Source: Ignavibacteriales bacterium (GTDB taxonomy: Bacteria; Bacteroidota; Ignavibacteria; Ignavibacteriales; Ignavibacteriaceae). From it: a DNA stretch of 64,000 bases. The translations under genes and the position numbers were made by a program. Under the pieces are notes generated by a model that did no database searches, was not told where the DNA came from, and worked only from the letters and a program-made list of their open reading frames with translations. Shown here one piece after another: positions 46,764-56,388 of this stretch. The stretch covers positions 1 through 64,000 of the forward strand of contig JADJEI010000006.1 in assembly GCA_016709155.1 (NCBI GenBank), read 5' to 3'. How positions within the stretch are numbered: the stretch's first letter is position 1; every line of letters starts with the position of its first letter.

Positions 46764-46901
46764 ATTCTTATTCTCCTATTTTTTAGATCATAAAATTTAC
46801 ATTACTTGTTGTTATCCAAAACTTCATTCAGTGTTAAAGAAATGATTTTGAAGGACAATCAAAAGTAACAATTCTATTGAACAATCCATAAATGAAATAA
46901 T

Positions 46902-47238
46902 GTAGCACAGACAATCCTGTCTGTGCCCTGTAGTTCTGTGAAATGTTTGTTTGTGTCTGTTTGGCCAAGTATTGTGTGACTTTCTTTTATTCTCCTTATT
47001 TATGACTGATAGGCAGGATTGCCGGGTTAAATTTTTGTTTCTTTATACTTGTGCAATTTTATTTGTGTAAGTTTTATATTTAGTACTAAATTATCACAAG
47101 GTTTTCACGCACAGGCAGGATTGCTGATGTAAAATTTTATTCCTGTATTCGTGTGCAATTTTATCTGCGTATGTTTTATATTTAGTCTAAATTATTAAAA
47201 GGTTTATCACTCACAGGCAGGATTGCCTGTGCTACATT
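46902..47238. repeat. REP palindromes upstream of RAYT gene
   Basis: GTAGCACAGACAATCCTGTC with TGTGC (46902-46926), AGGCAGGATTGCC (about 47010), CACAGGCAGGATTGC (about 47109) and CACAGGCAGGATTGCCTGTG (47212-47231) are REP-like units. An ~100-bp tract is duplicated (47052-47150 and 47150-47225: GTGCAATTTTATTTGTG and GTGCAATTTTATCTGCG). They lie just before the transposase-like gene. Confidence 0.8.
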
Positions 47239-47242
47239 TTAT

Positions 47243-47820
47243 ATGTCATTTCATAGAAGAAATTTGCCGCATCTTTATTTTTCGGAGGGCTTCTATTTCA
47301 TTACTTATCGTTTGGCTAATTCTATTTCAATTGACAAACTTAGATCGTTGAAATCATTAGAAGATAAAATTGGGATTTTGAACAATTTTATGAAGTGTTT
47401 CAAAAATATGATCTCCTGATGAATTCAAGTTTTACGAATATCAATTATCTATTGCAAAATGAATTGGCTGATATCTGTAAACATAGTATTCACTTTCCCG
47501 ATGGTAAGGATTTTAAACTGATTTGTTACACGATCATGCCTAATCATATTCATTTAGTTTTTGAATTATTACCCGGTAATAAAGGTATTAGTAATATTAT
47601 GAGAGCTATAAAAGGAATCTCAGCAAAGAGGTGCAATGAGTATTTAAATTCTAAAGGAAAGTTTTGGCAGGATGAAAGTTTCGATCGTTGGATTAGAGAT
47701 GACAAAGAATTGTATTTTACAATTCGTTATGTTTTATTAAATCCAGTTACTGCAGGGTTAGTAAAAGTTTGGAGCGGTTGGCGAAACACATATTGCCATT
47801 CGGATTATCTGATCCTGTAG
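47243..47820 (+). CDS. REP-associated tyrosine transposase (RAYT), one frameshift
   Basis: RAYTs are HUH single-strand endonucleases that cut REP hairpins. ATG 47243 starts MSFHRRNLPHLYFSEGFYFI; after one indel near 47375 the frame continues DFEQFYEVFQKYDLL. The HUH motif is in LICYTIMPNHIHLVFELLPG, and the C-terminal helix has LYFTIRYVLLNPVTAGLVKV with the catalytic Tyr region. It is flanked by REP palindromes on both sides, the typical RAYT arrangement. Confidence 0.85.
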
Positions 47821-47877
47821 CACAGACAATCCTGTCTGTGCACTCTCTATCAAGCACAGGCAGGATTGCCTGTGCTA
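47817..47877. repeat. REP palindrome pair downstream of RAYT gene
   Basis: GTAGCACAGACAATCCTGTC and GCACAGGCAGGATTGCCTGT GCTAC-type units face each other (a REPIN-like pair). It shares its core with the upstream copies. Confidence 0.8.
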
Positions 47878-47952
47878 CTTTGCAAATCTAAGCTGAATAT
47901 CATACATTTGTCGCTTAAAATTATCTTAGTCTATTTTTTTAAGGAGTTATAA

Positions 47953-49140
47953 TTGGATTTATTTAAGAAGTGTCTTGAGTTCACCCGTGCTGATGAAGTT
48001 AAAGCAATGGGCGTCTATCCCTATTTCAGACCAATCGAAGCAAATGAAGGACCAGTTGTTCAAATTGAAGGTAAACGAAAAATTATGGCAGGCTCTAATA
48101 ATTACCTGGGACTGACAAGTCATCCCGAAGTGAAGGAAGCAGCTATAAAAGCAGTCGAAAAATACGGCACAGGCTGTTCAGGATCGCGATACTTAACCGG
48201 CACACTCGATCTTCATATTGAATTGGAATCACGGCTTGCAAAGTTTTTTAATAAGGAGGCGGTACTTCTTTTTAGTACAGGATATCAATCTGCTCAAGGT
48301 GTTATTCCTACTTTGGTCAATCGTGGTGATTACGTTATTTCCGATAAAGATAATCACGCTTGCATTGTAGCCGGAAATTTAATGGCGAAAGGTGCGACTG
48401 CAGATTTCGTTCGTTACAAACACAATGACATGAACGATCTGGAAAAGTTCTTACCAAGCTGCCCGCTGAAGCCGGTAAACTGATTGTTAGTGATGGAGTA
48501 TTCAGCACAGGCGGTGAGATTGTGGACTTGCCGGCGTTAAACAATGCTGCAAAAAATATGGCGCAAAAATAATGATAGATGATGCTCATTCAGTGGGTGT
48601 TATTGGAAAGGCGGAAGAGGTACTGCAAGCGAGTTCAATCTTGAAAGTGAAATAGATCTTACAATGGGAACTTTCAGTAAAACGTTTGCTTCACTTGGAG
48701 GTTTTGTTGCAGGCTCGGAAAGAGTTATAAATTTTATAAAGCATTTTAGCCCCGCCCTTATTTTTAGTGCATCACCGACTCCTGCTTCGGTTGCTTCTGC
48801 ACTGGCTGCTTTGAATATCCTTGAACGCGAGCCGCAGCTTGTTGATAAACTTATCCGTAATGCTAATAAAATCAGAAAAGCATTTAATGAATTAGGGTTT
48901 AACGTTATTGACGGTCGAACTGCAATTGTGCCGGTGATTGTTGGCGATGATGCAATTGCTTTTCAAATGTGGCGAATGCTTTATGATGAAGGTGTGTTTG
49001 TGAATGTCTTCATTTCTCCCGGCGTACCTCAAGGAAGGCAAATGATGAGAACAAGCTTTATGGCTACACACGAAGATGAACATCTTGATGAGATAATCCA
49101 GATATTCAAAAATGTTGGAACAAAATTAGGTCTTATCTGA
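47953..49140 (+). CDS. Serine palmitoyltransferase-like aminotransferase, frameshifted
   Basis: PLP enzymes of this alpha-oxoamine synthase family condense serine with an acyl-CoA (SPT) or make related products. TTG 47953 follows AAGGAGTTATAA. MAGSNNYLGLTSHPEVKEAA and GTGCSGSRYLTGTLDLHIEL are present, IDDAHSVGVIGK surrounds the cofactor Asp/His, and the Lys motif is MGTFSKTFASLGGFVAGS, as in SPT-like enzymes rather than KBL (GTLGKA). Indels near 48465, 48540-48560 and 48612 break it. The next gene, a GNAT, fits ceramide synthesis. Confidence 0.8.
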
Positions 49141-49166
49141 TTGATTATTAATTAAATTATTTTAAG

Positions 49167-49273
49167 GAGGCTGTCTTAAAAATAATTTTTACTGTCACAC
49201 TGAGTGGCACTGCCATCAGTCTTCAATGGCATTGCCACTAAGACTGACAAAATTAGACTTTTGAGACAGCCTC
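49167..49273. repeat. MITE-like inverted repeat, copy 2
   Basis: It starts GAGGCTGTCTTAAAAATAAT and ends CTTTTGAGACAGCCTC. It has TGGCACTGCCA and TGGCATTGCCA palindromes inside. It is the inverted relative of 11489-11611 and separates SPT from the GNAT gene. Confidence 0.7.
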
Positions 49274-49291
49274 TTTTTTCTAGAGGTAAAG

Positions 49292-50413
49292 ATGAATGAC
49301 GTAAATATTTCTATTGTGCAATCTAAAAAGGATTTGATGCGCTTTATAAAATTCCAATGGGAAATTTATAAAGACTATCCTTATTGGGTCCCGCCGTTGC
49401 TAATGGATCGTAAAAAACTTTTAGATAAAGAGAAAAATCCATTTTATAAACACGCTGAAACTGAATTGTATTTAGCAGAAAGAAATGGAAAACTGGTAGG
49501 AAGAATCGCCGCAATAAAAAATGATCTGCATAATAAATATCATAATGACAAAGTTGGTTTTTTCGGATTCTTCGAATGTATAAATGATCAGCAAGTGGCG
49601 AATGTACTTTTCGATACTGCAAAAGCATGGTTAAAAGGCAAAGGCTTAACAGAAATGCGCGGTCCGGCGAATCCATCAAGCAATGACGAATATGGAATGC
49701 TGATTGAAGGCTTTGATGATGAACCAAGACTGTTGATGACTTACAACCCAACCTATTACCTTACTCTTTGTGACAATTATGGATTTAAAAAAGCCAAAGA
49801 TCTTTACGCTTACAAACTTGAATCGGATAAAGTTCTTTCATCGGAAAAGTTAAAGCGTGTTGCTGAAATTGCGAGGCAAAGATCACGAATTAAAATATCG
49901 CAATTAAATATGAAAAATTTTAAATCTGAACTTGATAAAGTTAAATTTGTTTACAACAAAGCCTGGGCTCCAAATTACGGATTCATCCCGATGACCGATG
50001 AAGAAATTGATTGGATGGCAAATGACTTGAAGCCGCTGGTAGAGCCATCACTTGTATTGTTTGGTGAAATTGATAATCAACTTATCGGGTTTGCTTTGGT
50101 GATGCTCGATTATAATTTCATCTTCAAAAAAATGAACGGCAAATTATTCCCGTTTGGTTTTATAAAATTACTTACACAAAAGAAAAAAATTCCATGGTCA
50201 AGAATTATAACACTTGGCGTGATTCCTGAATTCCAAAAGAAGGGGCTTGATGCTGTATTCTATTGGGAGATAGTAAACCGGGCAAGAAAAATTGGAATAC
50301 TCCTCGGCGAAGCAAGCTGGATTCTCGAAGATAATGAAATGATGAATCGCGGTGCTCAAGTGATGAACTCAGAGCTTTATAAAAAATATAGAATTTATGA
50401 GATCAGTATTTAA
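49292..50413 (+). CDS. GNAT acyltransferase-like protein (bacterial ceramide synthase candidate)
   Basis: This 373-aa protein has KLVGRIAAIKND, LTEMRGPANPSSNDEYGMLI, FDDEPRLLMTYNPTYYLTLC, and IITLGVIPEFQKKGLDAVFY (acyl-CoA loop), an elongated GNAT-type fold. Bacterial ceramide synthase (bCerS) of Caulobacter is a GNAT of similar size encoded near SPT. Here it follows the SPT-like gene, only 150 bp away with a MITE in between. Assignment to bCerS is inference from neighbourhood and fold. Overlaps the next gene by 17 bp. Confidence 0.65.
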   Translation: MNDVNISIVQSKKDLMRFIKFQWEIYKDYPYWVPPLLMDRKKLLDKEKNPFYKHAETELYLAERNGKLVGRIAAIKNDLHNKYHNDKVGFFGFFECINDQQVANVLFDTAKAWLKGKGLTEMRGPANPSSNDEYGMLIEGFDDEPRLLMTYNPTYYLTLCDNYGFKKAKDLYAYKLESDKVLSSEKLKRVAEIARQRSRIKISQLNMKNFKSELDKVKFVYNKAWAPNYGFIPMTDEEIDWMANDLKPLVEPSLVLFGEIDNQLIGFALVMLDYNFIFKKMNGKLFPFGFIKLLTQKKKIPWSRIITLGVIPEFQKKGLDAVFYWEIVNRARKIGILLGEASWILEDNEMMNRGAQVMNSELYKKYRIYEISI

Positions 50414-52418
50414 GATAAATAAAATATTTTCTGATCATTCAAAAATTTTATATACTCTCTTATTCCTTTTTTGTTTCCCTCAATTTATCATAGCACAATA
50501 CTCCCCCGCCTATACTGATCTGCTTCACACAACTTACACACGTGAATTTGACAACTCTATTTTGCTGCAGTATCTTTCCTCGAATGGACAGAGGAAAATC
50601 AATGCTGCATTGTTATCAATAAGCAACAGCCGTGATACATCTTTCGCCAACGAAGTTATAAACCTGGAAGTTACCGATGATGAATTAAAAATATTCTGTC
50701 TTGAAAGCTTGGGGCAGTGTTTTCAAACTACTAAATATTTTTGGGAAAAAGTTTTTGCTAATCCCGAATCAGCAGGCAAATATTTTACAGGCATAAGTTA
50801 TACCGGAAATCAGAATGACTTTAATAAAATCATTGAATATTATTCAACTGCTAAATTCAGGCATATTCCGATAAGCATAATCTTATTGAACTTTTCGCTT
50901 CGGGGAGTTAAAACTACTGATCAAAATAAATTAATCGCAAATGAACTAAGCAATAAAGATTTGAAAATGGCTGAGCTTAAATCTTTGCTTTATGTTTTAA
51001 GCCGGCTAAAATCAGAAGATCAGTTGATGACACAATTGAGTATTCTGTTAGATGAAAAAATAAATGATCGCGTTGATAATGAAATCATTCAATATATTTT
51101 ACTTGCTTTCCGCAGAAATAATTTTTTCCCTGAACAGAATTCTATTTTCAATTATTTAATATCAACTGAAAATATTTTATTAAAGTCATTAGCTGCAAGT
51201 ATGATTTGCTTTAAAAAAGAATTTGCAGAAAATGAACTTAGAAAATATTTTCAACTGCTTTATGACAATAATGAAATCGTTGCACGACAAACGGCAATAA
51301 GTTTAAAGAATCTCTCAGTTTCAGATTCACTCTTGATGACTTTAGAAAATTCTTTAGTTAAATTTTTATATGATGAAAAACTAAACCAAAATGTGAGAGG
51401 CGAATTATTAGTCTCTTACTCCGAGCTTTTCCCTGAAAAATTTATTACCGAAGAAATTTTAGTTCCGGGAAGTATTCCCGATAAATTTAGAATCAGATCG
51501 TACGCAAATTTTCCTAACAATCAAAAATATTTTGAAGAGTTAACTCATTTCTATTATTCAGATGATAAACTGACAAAAATCGAAAGTTTGACTTCACTAA
51601 ATTCGTTTTCAAAAAATGATACTTTAAGTGCCCGGTTGAATGAAATTTATTTTAATGCGCTTACGAGCGAAATCCCGGCATTAGTATCAATTGCTGCTGA
51701 TGCTCTCGATTCAGTTTTCATTATTCAGAATCAAAATAAACTCGAAAATATTCTATCTGCACAAATTGAAAAACGCATTAGTGATCCCAATTTCACCGAA
51801 TCCATTTTATCTATTATGAATTTAAGTGAAAGAATGAATAACGTATTTTATAAAAAAATACTTAGCACGGCAAAAAAATCCAGCATTTATTCAATAAAGA
51901 AATTAGCGTATCAAAAACTGAAACTAAAAGATGAAATCACCAAAGAGGATTCTAATATTAAGGAGTTGCTGCAGCATGCTTTTAAGTATCAAGCGGCTCA
52001 CATTATTACCAACAAAGGGGCATTTGAAATAAAGTTTTTACCTGAATCAGCACCAATATCTGTCGGCAATTTTGTTAAGCTTGCGGAAGAAAATTTTTAT
52101 GATGGAATAATTTTTCATCGCGTTGTCCCCGGCTTCGTAATTCAGGCAGGCGACAAATCTGCAACAGGCTGGGAAGGTCCCGGTTACGAAATCGTTTCAG
52201 AATTTTCGAACATACCTTTTAACACAGGTGCAGTAGGAATGGCAAGCTCGGGAGTTGATACTGAAGGCTCACAATTCTTCGTGATGCTTGGCGCATATCC
52301 CCACCTTAATGGAAAGTACACAAACTTTGGACAGCTTATAGACGGCTACGAAAACCTCTATAAAATTGATGAAGGAGATTTTATCATAAAGACAATTCTC
52401 ATTGATGAATTAGATTAA
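50397..52418 (+). CDS. Exported cyclophilin-type PPIase with helical-repeat N-terminus
   Basis: This 673-aa protein begins inside the previous gene, with a hydrophobic signal (ILYTLLFLFCFPQFIIAQY). Residues about 60-530 are helical repeats of HEAT-like character (LLYDNNEIVARQTAISLKNL). The last about 140 residues are a cyclophilin: AHIITNKGAFEIKFLPESAP, FHRVVPGFVIQAGD, GMASSGVDTEGSQFFVML. PPIases of this class help fold exported proteins. The fusion to a long repeat region is unusual but seen in related bacteria. Confidence 0.85.
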   Translation: MRSVFKINKIFSDHSKILYTLLFLFCFPQFIIAQYSPAYTDLLHTTYTREFDNSILLQYLSSNGQRKINAALLSISNSRDTSFANEVINLEVTDDELKIFCLESLGQCFQTTKYFWEKVFANPESAGKYFTGISYTGNQNDFNKIIEYYSTAKFRHIPISIILLNFSLRGVKTTDQNKLIANELSNKDLKMAELKSLLYVLSRLKSEDQLMTQLSILLDEKINDRVDNEIIQYILLAFRRNNFFPEQNSIFNYLISTENILLKSLAASMICFKKEFAENELRKYFQLLYDNNEIVARQTAISLKNLSVSDSLLMTLENSLVKFLYDEKLNQNVRGELLVSYSELFPEKFITEEILVPGSIPDKFRIRSYANFPNNQKYFEELTHFYYSDDKLTKIESLTSLNSFSKNDTLSARLNEIYFNALTSEIPALVSIAADALDSVFIIQNQNKLENILSAQIEKRISDPNFTESILSIMNLSERMNNVFYKKILSTAKKSSIYSIKKLAYQKLKLKDEITKEDSNIKELLQHAFKYQAAHIITNKGAFEIKFLPESAPISVGNFVKLAEENFYDGIIFHRVVPGFVIQAGDKSATGWEGPGYEIVSEFSNIPFNTGAVGMASSGVDTEGSQFFVMLGAYPHLNGKYTNFGQLIDGYENLYKIDEGDFIIKTILIDELD

Positions 52419-52423
52419 AAATC

Positions 52424-53310
52424 TCACTCCCCCATTGCTTCTTCGTATTTGCTCATGTGAGGCGGATCTATTTTTTTCAAGGTAGCAAAGACACTTTTGT
52501 CGGGATAATCTGATAAGTATTCTATAATCTCACCGCTTTTAGCATCAAAAAAGTTTTAATTACAACACTGTTCAAATCAATTTTAGTTCTTAAAGATTCC
52601 AGGGTGTTGATAAGTTTTACAATTTTATCCTGCCCGATCTTTTTATTGATAGAGAAATAATCAATGCCGAGATGATAATCGTAAATAGATTCACGAAATT
52701 GTCTGTACTTCTCATTCAATAGATCTTCGGCTAAACCCATACGGCTGTAAGTACTGCTGCTTCTAACCCACCCTTCTGATTTTTGACTGTTTGCGCCAAG
52801 GTTGCAAATGTTTAATGCTTCGGCAAAAAATGGTGAACCTGCCAAAGATTCAAATGAGTCCCAATCCAATCCTAAAATTATTTTAGCATAATAATCAAGA
52901 AAACTTGTAATCGGTTCGAAGGTGGATTGATTTGCATAAAAAGCTTGCCCCTTCTCATATTTGAAAGACCATTTACCATCATTGACTGTAAGCATTAGTG
53001 AGTTGCGATCAGTTTTATAAATAGGTCTTTGGCTTGTAACAACAACCTGAGCAGAGTAATCAACATCACTTGAAGCTGAAGTAAAAAAAATATTCATGCT
53101 GCAAATAATTTTTTCGGCATCCCAGTTATCATTTGAGAAACGTGTCTTATTCATATAATCTTCAACGGCGGCACCAAAATCTGTTAATAATTCTCTATTA
53201 GAAACAGGAAGACTTTCATAATTTACGGTCACGGTGCAATCAAGTTCCTGTGCAAAATTCAGGAACGAAGAGAGGATAAATATTAAACTGAAATATTTTA
53301 TTTTATACAT
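52424..53310 (-). CDS. DUF4835/PorD-like protein, one frameshift
   Basis: The gene encodes an exported protein with a signal (IKYFSLIFILSSFLNFAQEL) followed by CTVTVNYESLPVSNRELLTD, FYANQSTFEPITSFLDYYAK and NICNLGANSQKSEGW, as in DUF4835 (PorD-like). PorD is linked to the type IX secretion/gliding machinery of Bacteroidota. A deletion in a T-run near 52550 changes the frame; the C-terminal continuation FDAKSGEIIEYLSDYP and PPHMSKYEEAMGE to 52424 completes it. Confidence 0.75.
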
Positions 53311-53383
53311 ATACTTACTTTATAATTGTTGATTAAAAATATGAATTTACATTTAATGACACAACAAACTTAATTTAACATAG

Positions 53384-54241
53384 ATGAAAAAAATTATACT
53401 TACTCTTCTGCTGACTTTGGGTATGCCAATAGTAACATTCGCGCAATTTAATCCGGGAGCGAAACAAATATCCCTATCAAATGCAGACGTTGCTCTGAGT
53501 AATGATGTGTTTGCATTATTCAATAACCCGGCGGGAATTGCTCAGATGAATTGGCGCGAAGTAGGTGTTTTCTATTCCCCCGCCCCATTCGGCTTTAAAG
53601 AATTAGCTAATGGATTTATGGCTTATCACGAACCTACTTCGATAGGTTCTTTTGCACTTGGCGGAATGACTTATGGATTTGAACTTTACCGTGAAACAAA
53701 AATCCTGCTTGGCTACTCTTACAATTATCAAAATAAATTCTTTGCCGGCGCTGCAATTAACTTCCACAATATTTCAATTCAGAATTATGGCAGCGATGCA
53801 GCATTTTATCTGAACATCGGCGGTCTCGCATATTTAACAAAGACCATCCGATGGGGTTTCAGTATTCATAATTTAAATAGAGCTACGGTTGGAAATGAAG
53901 ATGGTCAAATTCCGATGGTTTTTAATTCCGGATTTAGCGTTGATTTGATAAACGAGCTTGCTCTAAATATTGCCGCCGAAAAAGATATTCGATACAGACC
54001 TTCAGTTATGGTTGGAATTGATTATGACATTATTGAATACCTCTCCCTTCGGCTGGGGTTTTCTAATGAGCCTTCTAAATTTTCAGGCGGGGTCGGAATA
54101 AACTATTCATTATTCAGTCTTGATTATGCAGTGTTCACTCACCCTGATCTTGGATTAACGCATCAAGCCGGTTTGATATTAAGTTTTGGACGGGATGGGA
54201 CAAGATTTGAAGCAGTTAAAAAATATCTTGGAATAGAATGA
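53384..54241 (+). CDS. PorV/UPF0164-like outer-membrane beta-barrel protein
   Basis: This 285-aa protein has a signal (MKKIILTLLLTLGMPIVTFA) and the conserved N-terminal stretch ISLSNADVALSNDVFALFNN, followed by PAGIAQMNWREVGVFYSP, common to PorV-like and UPF0164 barrels. The remaining part alternates beta-strands ending in aromatic residues. It lies next to PorD-like and HHH-barrel genes, so secretion or surface functions are plausible. Confidence 0.75.
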   Translation: MKKIILTLLLTLGMPIVTFAQFNPGAKQISLSNADVALSNDVFALFNNPAGIAQMNWREVGVFYSPAPFGFKELANGFMAYHEPTSIGSFALGGMTYGFELYRETKILLGYSYNYQNKFFAGAAINFHNISIQNYGSDAAFYLNIGGLAYLTKTIRWGFSIHNLNRATVGNEDGQIPMVFNSGFSVDLINELALNIAAEKDIRYRPSVMVGIDYDIIEYLSLRLGFSNEPSKFSGGVGINYSLFSLDYAVFTHPDLGLTHQAGLILSFGRDGTRFEAVKKYLGIE

Positions 54242-54248
54242 ATTTGAT

Positions 54249-56279
54249 ATGAATCTCATTTTAAAAAAGAATCTGTTTCTACTCTATATGTTCAGTCTCG
54301 TTTTATTTTTTTCGATAGAAAACTTTTCTCAAGTTGATTCTTCTGAAATTATTATTGAAGATAATGTTGATGATTTGCTGCCCGACCTTGATATTGAAAC
54401 GGACAACTCGGAACTATTTAATCAGATAGAAGAATTATACAGCAGCAAAATTGACTTGAATTCTGATGATCTCGAAACACTCCAAAGCATTCCCGCTATT
54501 GATCTAAACACTGTAAATCTAATTTTTAACCATCGTAAAAAGTTTGGTGATTTTTTTTCAATCAACGAATTATATTCAGTGCAGGGGTTGGCAAAAGAGC
54601 AGGCGGATAAAATTATTCCTTTCGTCACTATAACTCAAGAAAAAATTAATTACAATCAGATTGAGTTTGATGAAGCCTCTGAATTACCACTCATTAAAAA
54701 AATTAATTTGAATTATCGCTCACGGGTTCAAAATGATTTGCAGGATCGAGCCGGTTTTATTGATGGAGATTATGCAGGGTCAAGTTATAAAATTTATAAC
54801 AGATTTATTTTTAAAGTTTACGATAACTATCAAGCAGGATTCATCTCAGAAAAAGATGCCGGCGAAAAATCATTCAATGATTTTACTTCATTTCATTTTG
54901 CTGTACGCGATTTATCTTTAATTAAAATACTTGTCGCCGGCGATTACAATATCGAATTTGGTCAGGGTTTAGTTTTATGGAGTCCGTATGGATTTTCTAA
55001 AAGTGCAGATGCTATTTACCCGGTAAAAAAGAAAAGCAGAGACATAATCCCATACACAAGCACTGACGAAAATAAATTTTTCAGAGGTGCGGCACTCTCT
55101 GTAACTTTTAGTGATTTCACTTTGTCTGGATATTTTTCAAAAAATAAATTTGATTCAAATACCGATTCGCTAACAAACGGGATTCTTTCTATTTCAGAGA
55201 CAGGATTACATCGAACTCAAAGTGAAATTGAAAATCGTAAAGCCGTTGAAGAAACTTTTATCGGCGGGCGTGTAGATTACAACTCTCAAGAATGGATAAA
55301 AGCCGGGCTGCTGTTTTTTAATTCAAAGTTTAGTAATCATTTCATTTCAGAAAAACCATTCGATTTGGAAGGAAATAATTTCAGTTATAATTCCGCTTAC
55401 TACAATATCTATCTTGAAAAAATAAATCTATTTGGTGAATGGGCTTATGATGGAAAAGCTGTAGCCTCATTGAATGGATTAGAATTACCCATCAGCAGCA
55501 GTTTTAGTTATGTCGCTCTTATAAGAAATTATCCTTCGGGATTTTCCAATTTGCACGGCTTTGGATTTGGCGAGCAATCCGGTTCAACAAAAAATGAATT
55601 TGGAATCTACAATGGATTCCGTTGGAAAAGTTTTGTAGGGACTCTCAATTTTTATTATGATCAATTTAAATTTCCCGGTGCAACTTTTAATTCACCCCTG
55701 CCTACTTCCGGCGATGAAATACTTGTTGATCTCGACACAAAACCATTGAAAGGGATACAGGCAAAATTTCGTTTTAAATTAGAAAATAAAGAAGTGACTG
55801 AATCTATAAATTTTGAGGATCAAATAGCAAAAAGATTGAAACAAAATATTAGAGTTGAATTGATTTACGATATTTCAAAATCTTTAAGAATTAAAAATAG
55901 ATTTGAATTAGCTGACTATTCGATTAAAGACGCAGAGATTAACGACAAGGGATTTTTATTCTACCAGGAAATGAGATACCTGCCAATTAAAAATTTAACT
56001 ATCTACGGCAGGGTGGCATTTTTCAGAACTGATTCTTTTAATTCAGCGATATACGTTTATGAAAATGATTTGATCGGAGTATTCAATAATATTGCTTTAT
56101 TTGGTGAAGGGATCAGATGGTATTTTTTAGCCAGATATAAAATATTGGATTATCTTCAACTTTCATTTAAGTACGCCGAGACATACAAGCCTCAGGAAGA
56201 TGCATTATCATCCGGTAATTCGCTCATCGAAGGAAATATTGATAATAAACTAAGTATTCAGATTGATGTTAAGTTTTAA
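54249..56279 (+). CDS. Helix-hairpin-helix outer-membrane protein
   Basis: This 676-aa protein begins with a signal (NLFLLYMFSLVLFFSIENFS). Residues about 60-125 contain two helix-hairpin-helix units (IDLNSDDLETLQSIPAIDLN, KFGDFFSINELYSVQGLAKE). The remainder is a long beta-rich barrel (FRGAALSVTFSDFTLSGYFS, NKLSIQIDVKF at the end). ComEA-like HHH domains bind DNA. Here they precede a barrel, a type of protein I know from Ignavibacteria-like genomes. Role unknown. Confidence 0.7.
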   Translation: MNLILKKNLFLLYMFSLVLFFSIENFSQVDSSEIIIEDNVDDLLPDLDIETDNSELFNQIEELYSSKIDLNSDDLETLQSIPAIDLNTVNLIFNHRKKFGDFFSINELYSVQGLAKEQADKIIPFVTITQEKINYNQIEFDEASELPLIKKINLNYRSRVQNDLQDRAGFIDGDYAGSSYKIYNRFIFKVYDNYQAGFISEKDAGEKSFNDFTSFHFAVRDLSLIKILVAGDYNIEFGQGLVLWSPYGFSKSADAIYPVKKKSRDIIPYTSTDENKFFRGAALSVTFSDFTLSGYFSKNKFDSNTDSLTNGILSISETGLHRTQSEIENRKAVEETFIGGRVDYNSQEWIKAGLLFFNSKFSNHFISEKPFDLEGNNFSYNSAYYNIYLEKINLFGEWAYDGKAVASLNGLELPISSSFSYVALIRNYPSGFSNLHGFGFGEQSGSTKNEFGIYNGFRWKSFVGTLNFYYDQFKFPGATFNSPLPTSGDEILVDLDTKPLKGIQAKFRFKLENKEVTESINFEDQIAKRLKQNIRVELIYDISKSLRIKNRFELADYSIKDAEINDKGFLFYQEMRYLPIKNLTIYGRVAFFRTDSFNSAIYVYENDLIGVFNNIALFGEGIRWYFLARYKILDYLQLSFKYAETYKPQEDALSSGNSLIEGNIDNKLSIQIDVKF

Positions 56280-56388
56280 TCCATCTTTTCAAATGAAGCC
56301 TTAAGTTTTATGATTAAAAAACATATCGTTATATTTAGCAAAGTAATTTGAATTACTCATATTGACCCAATTGAAATAGAGAATAAAC

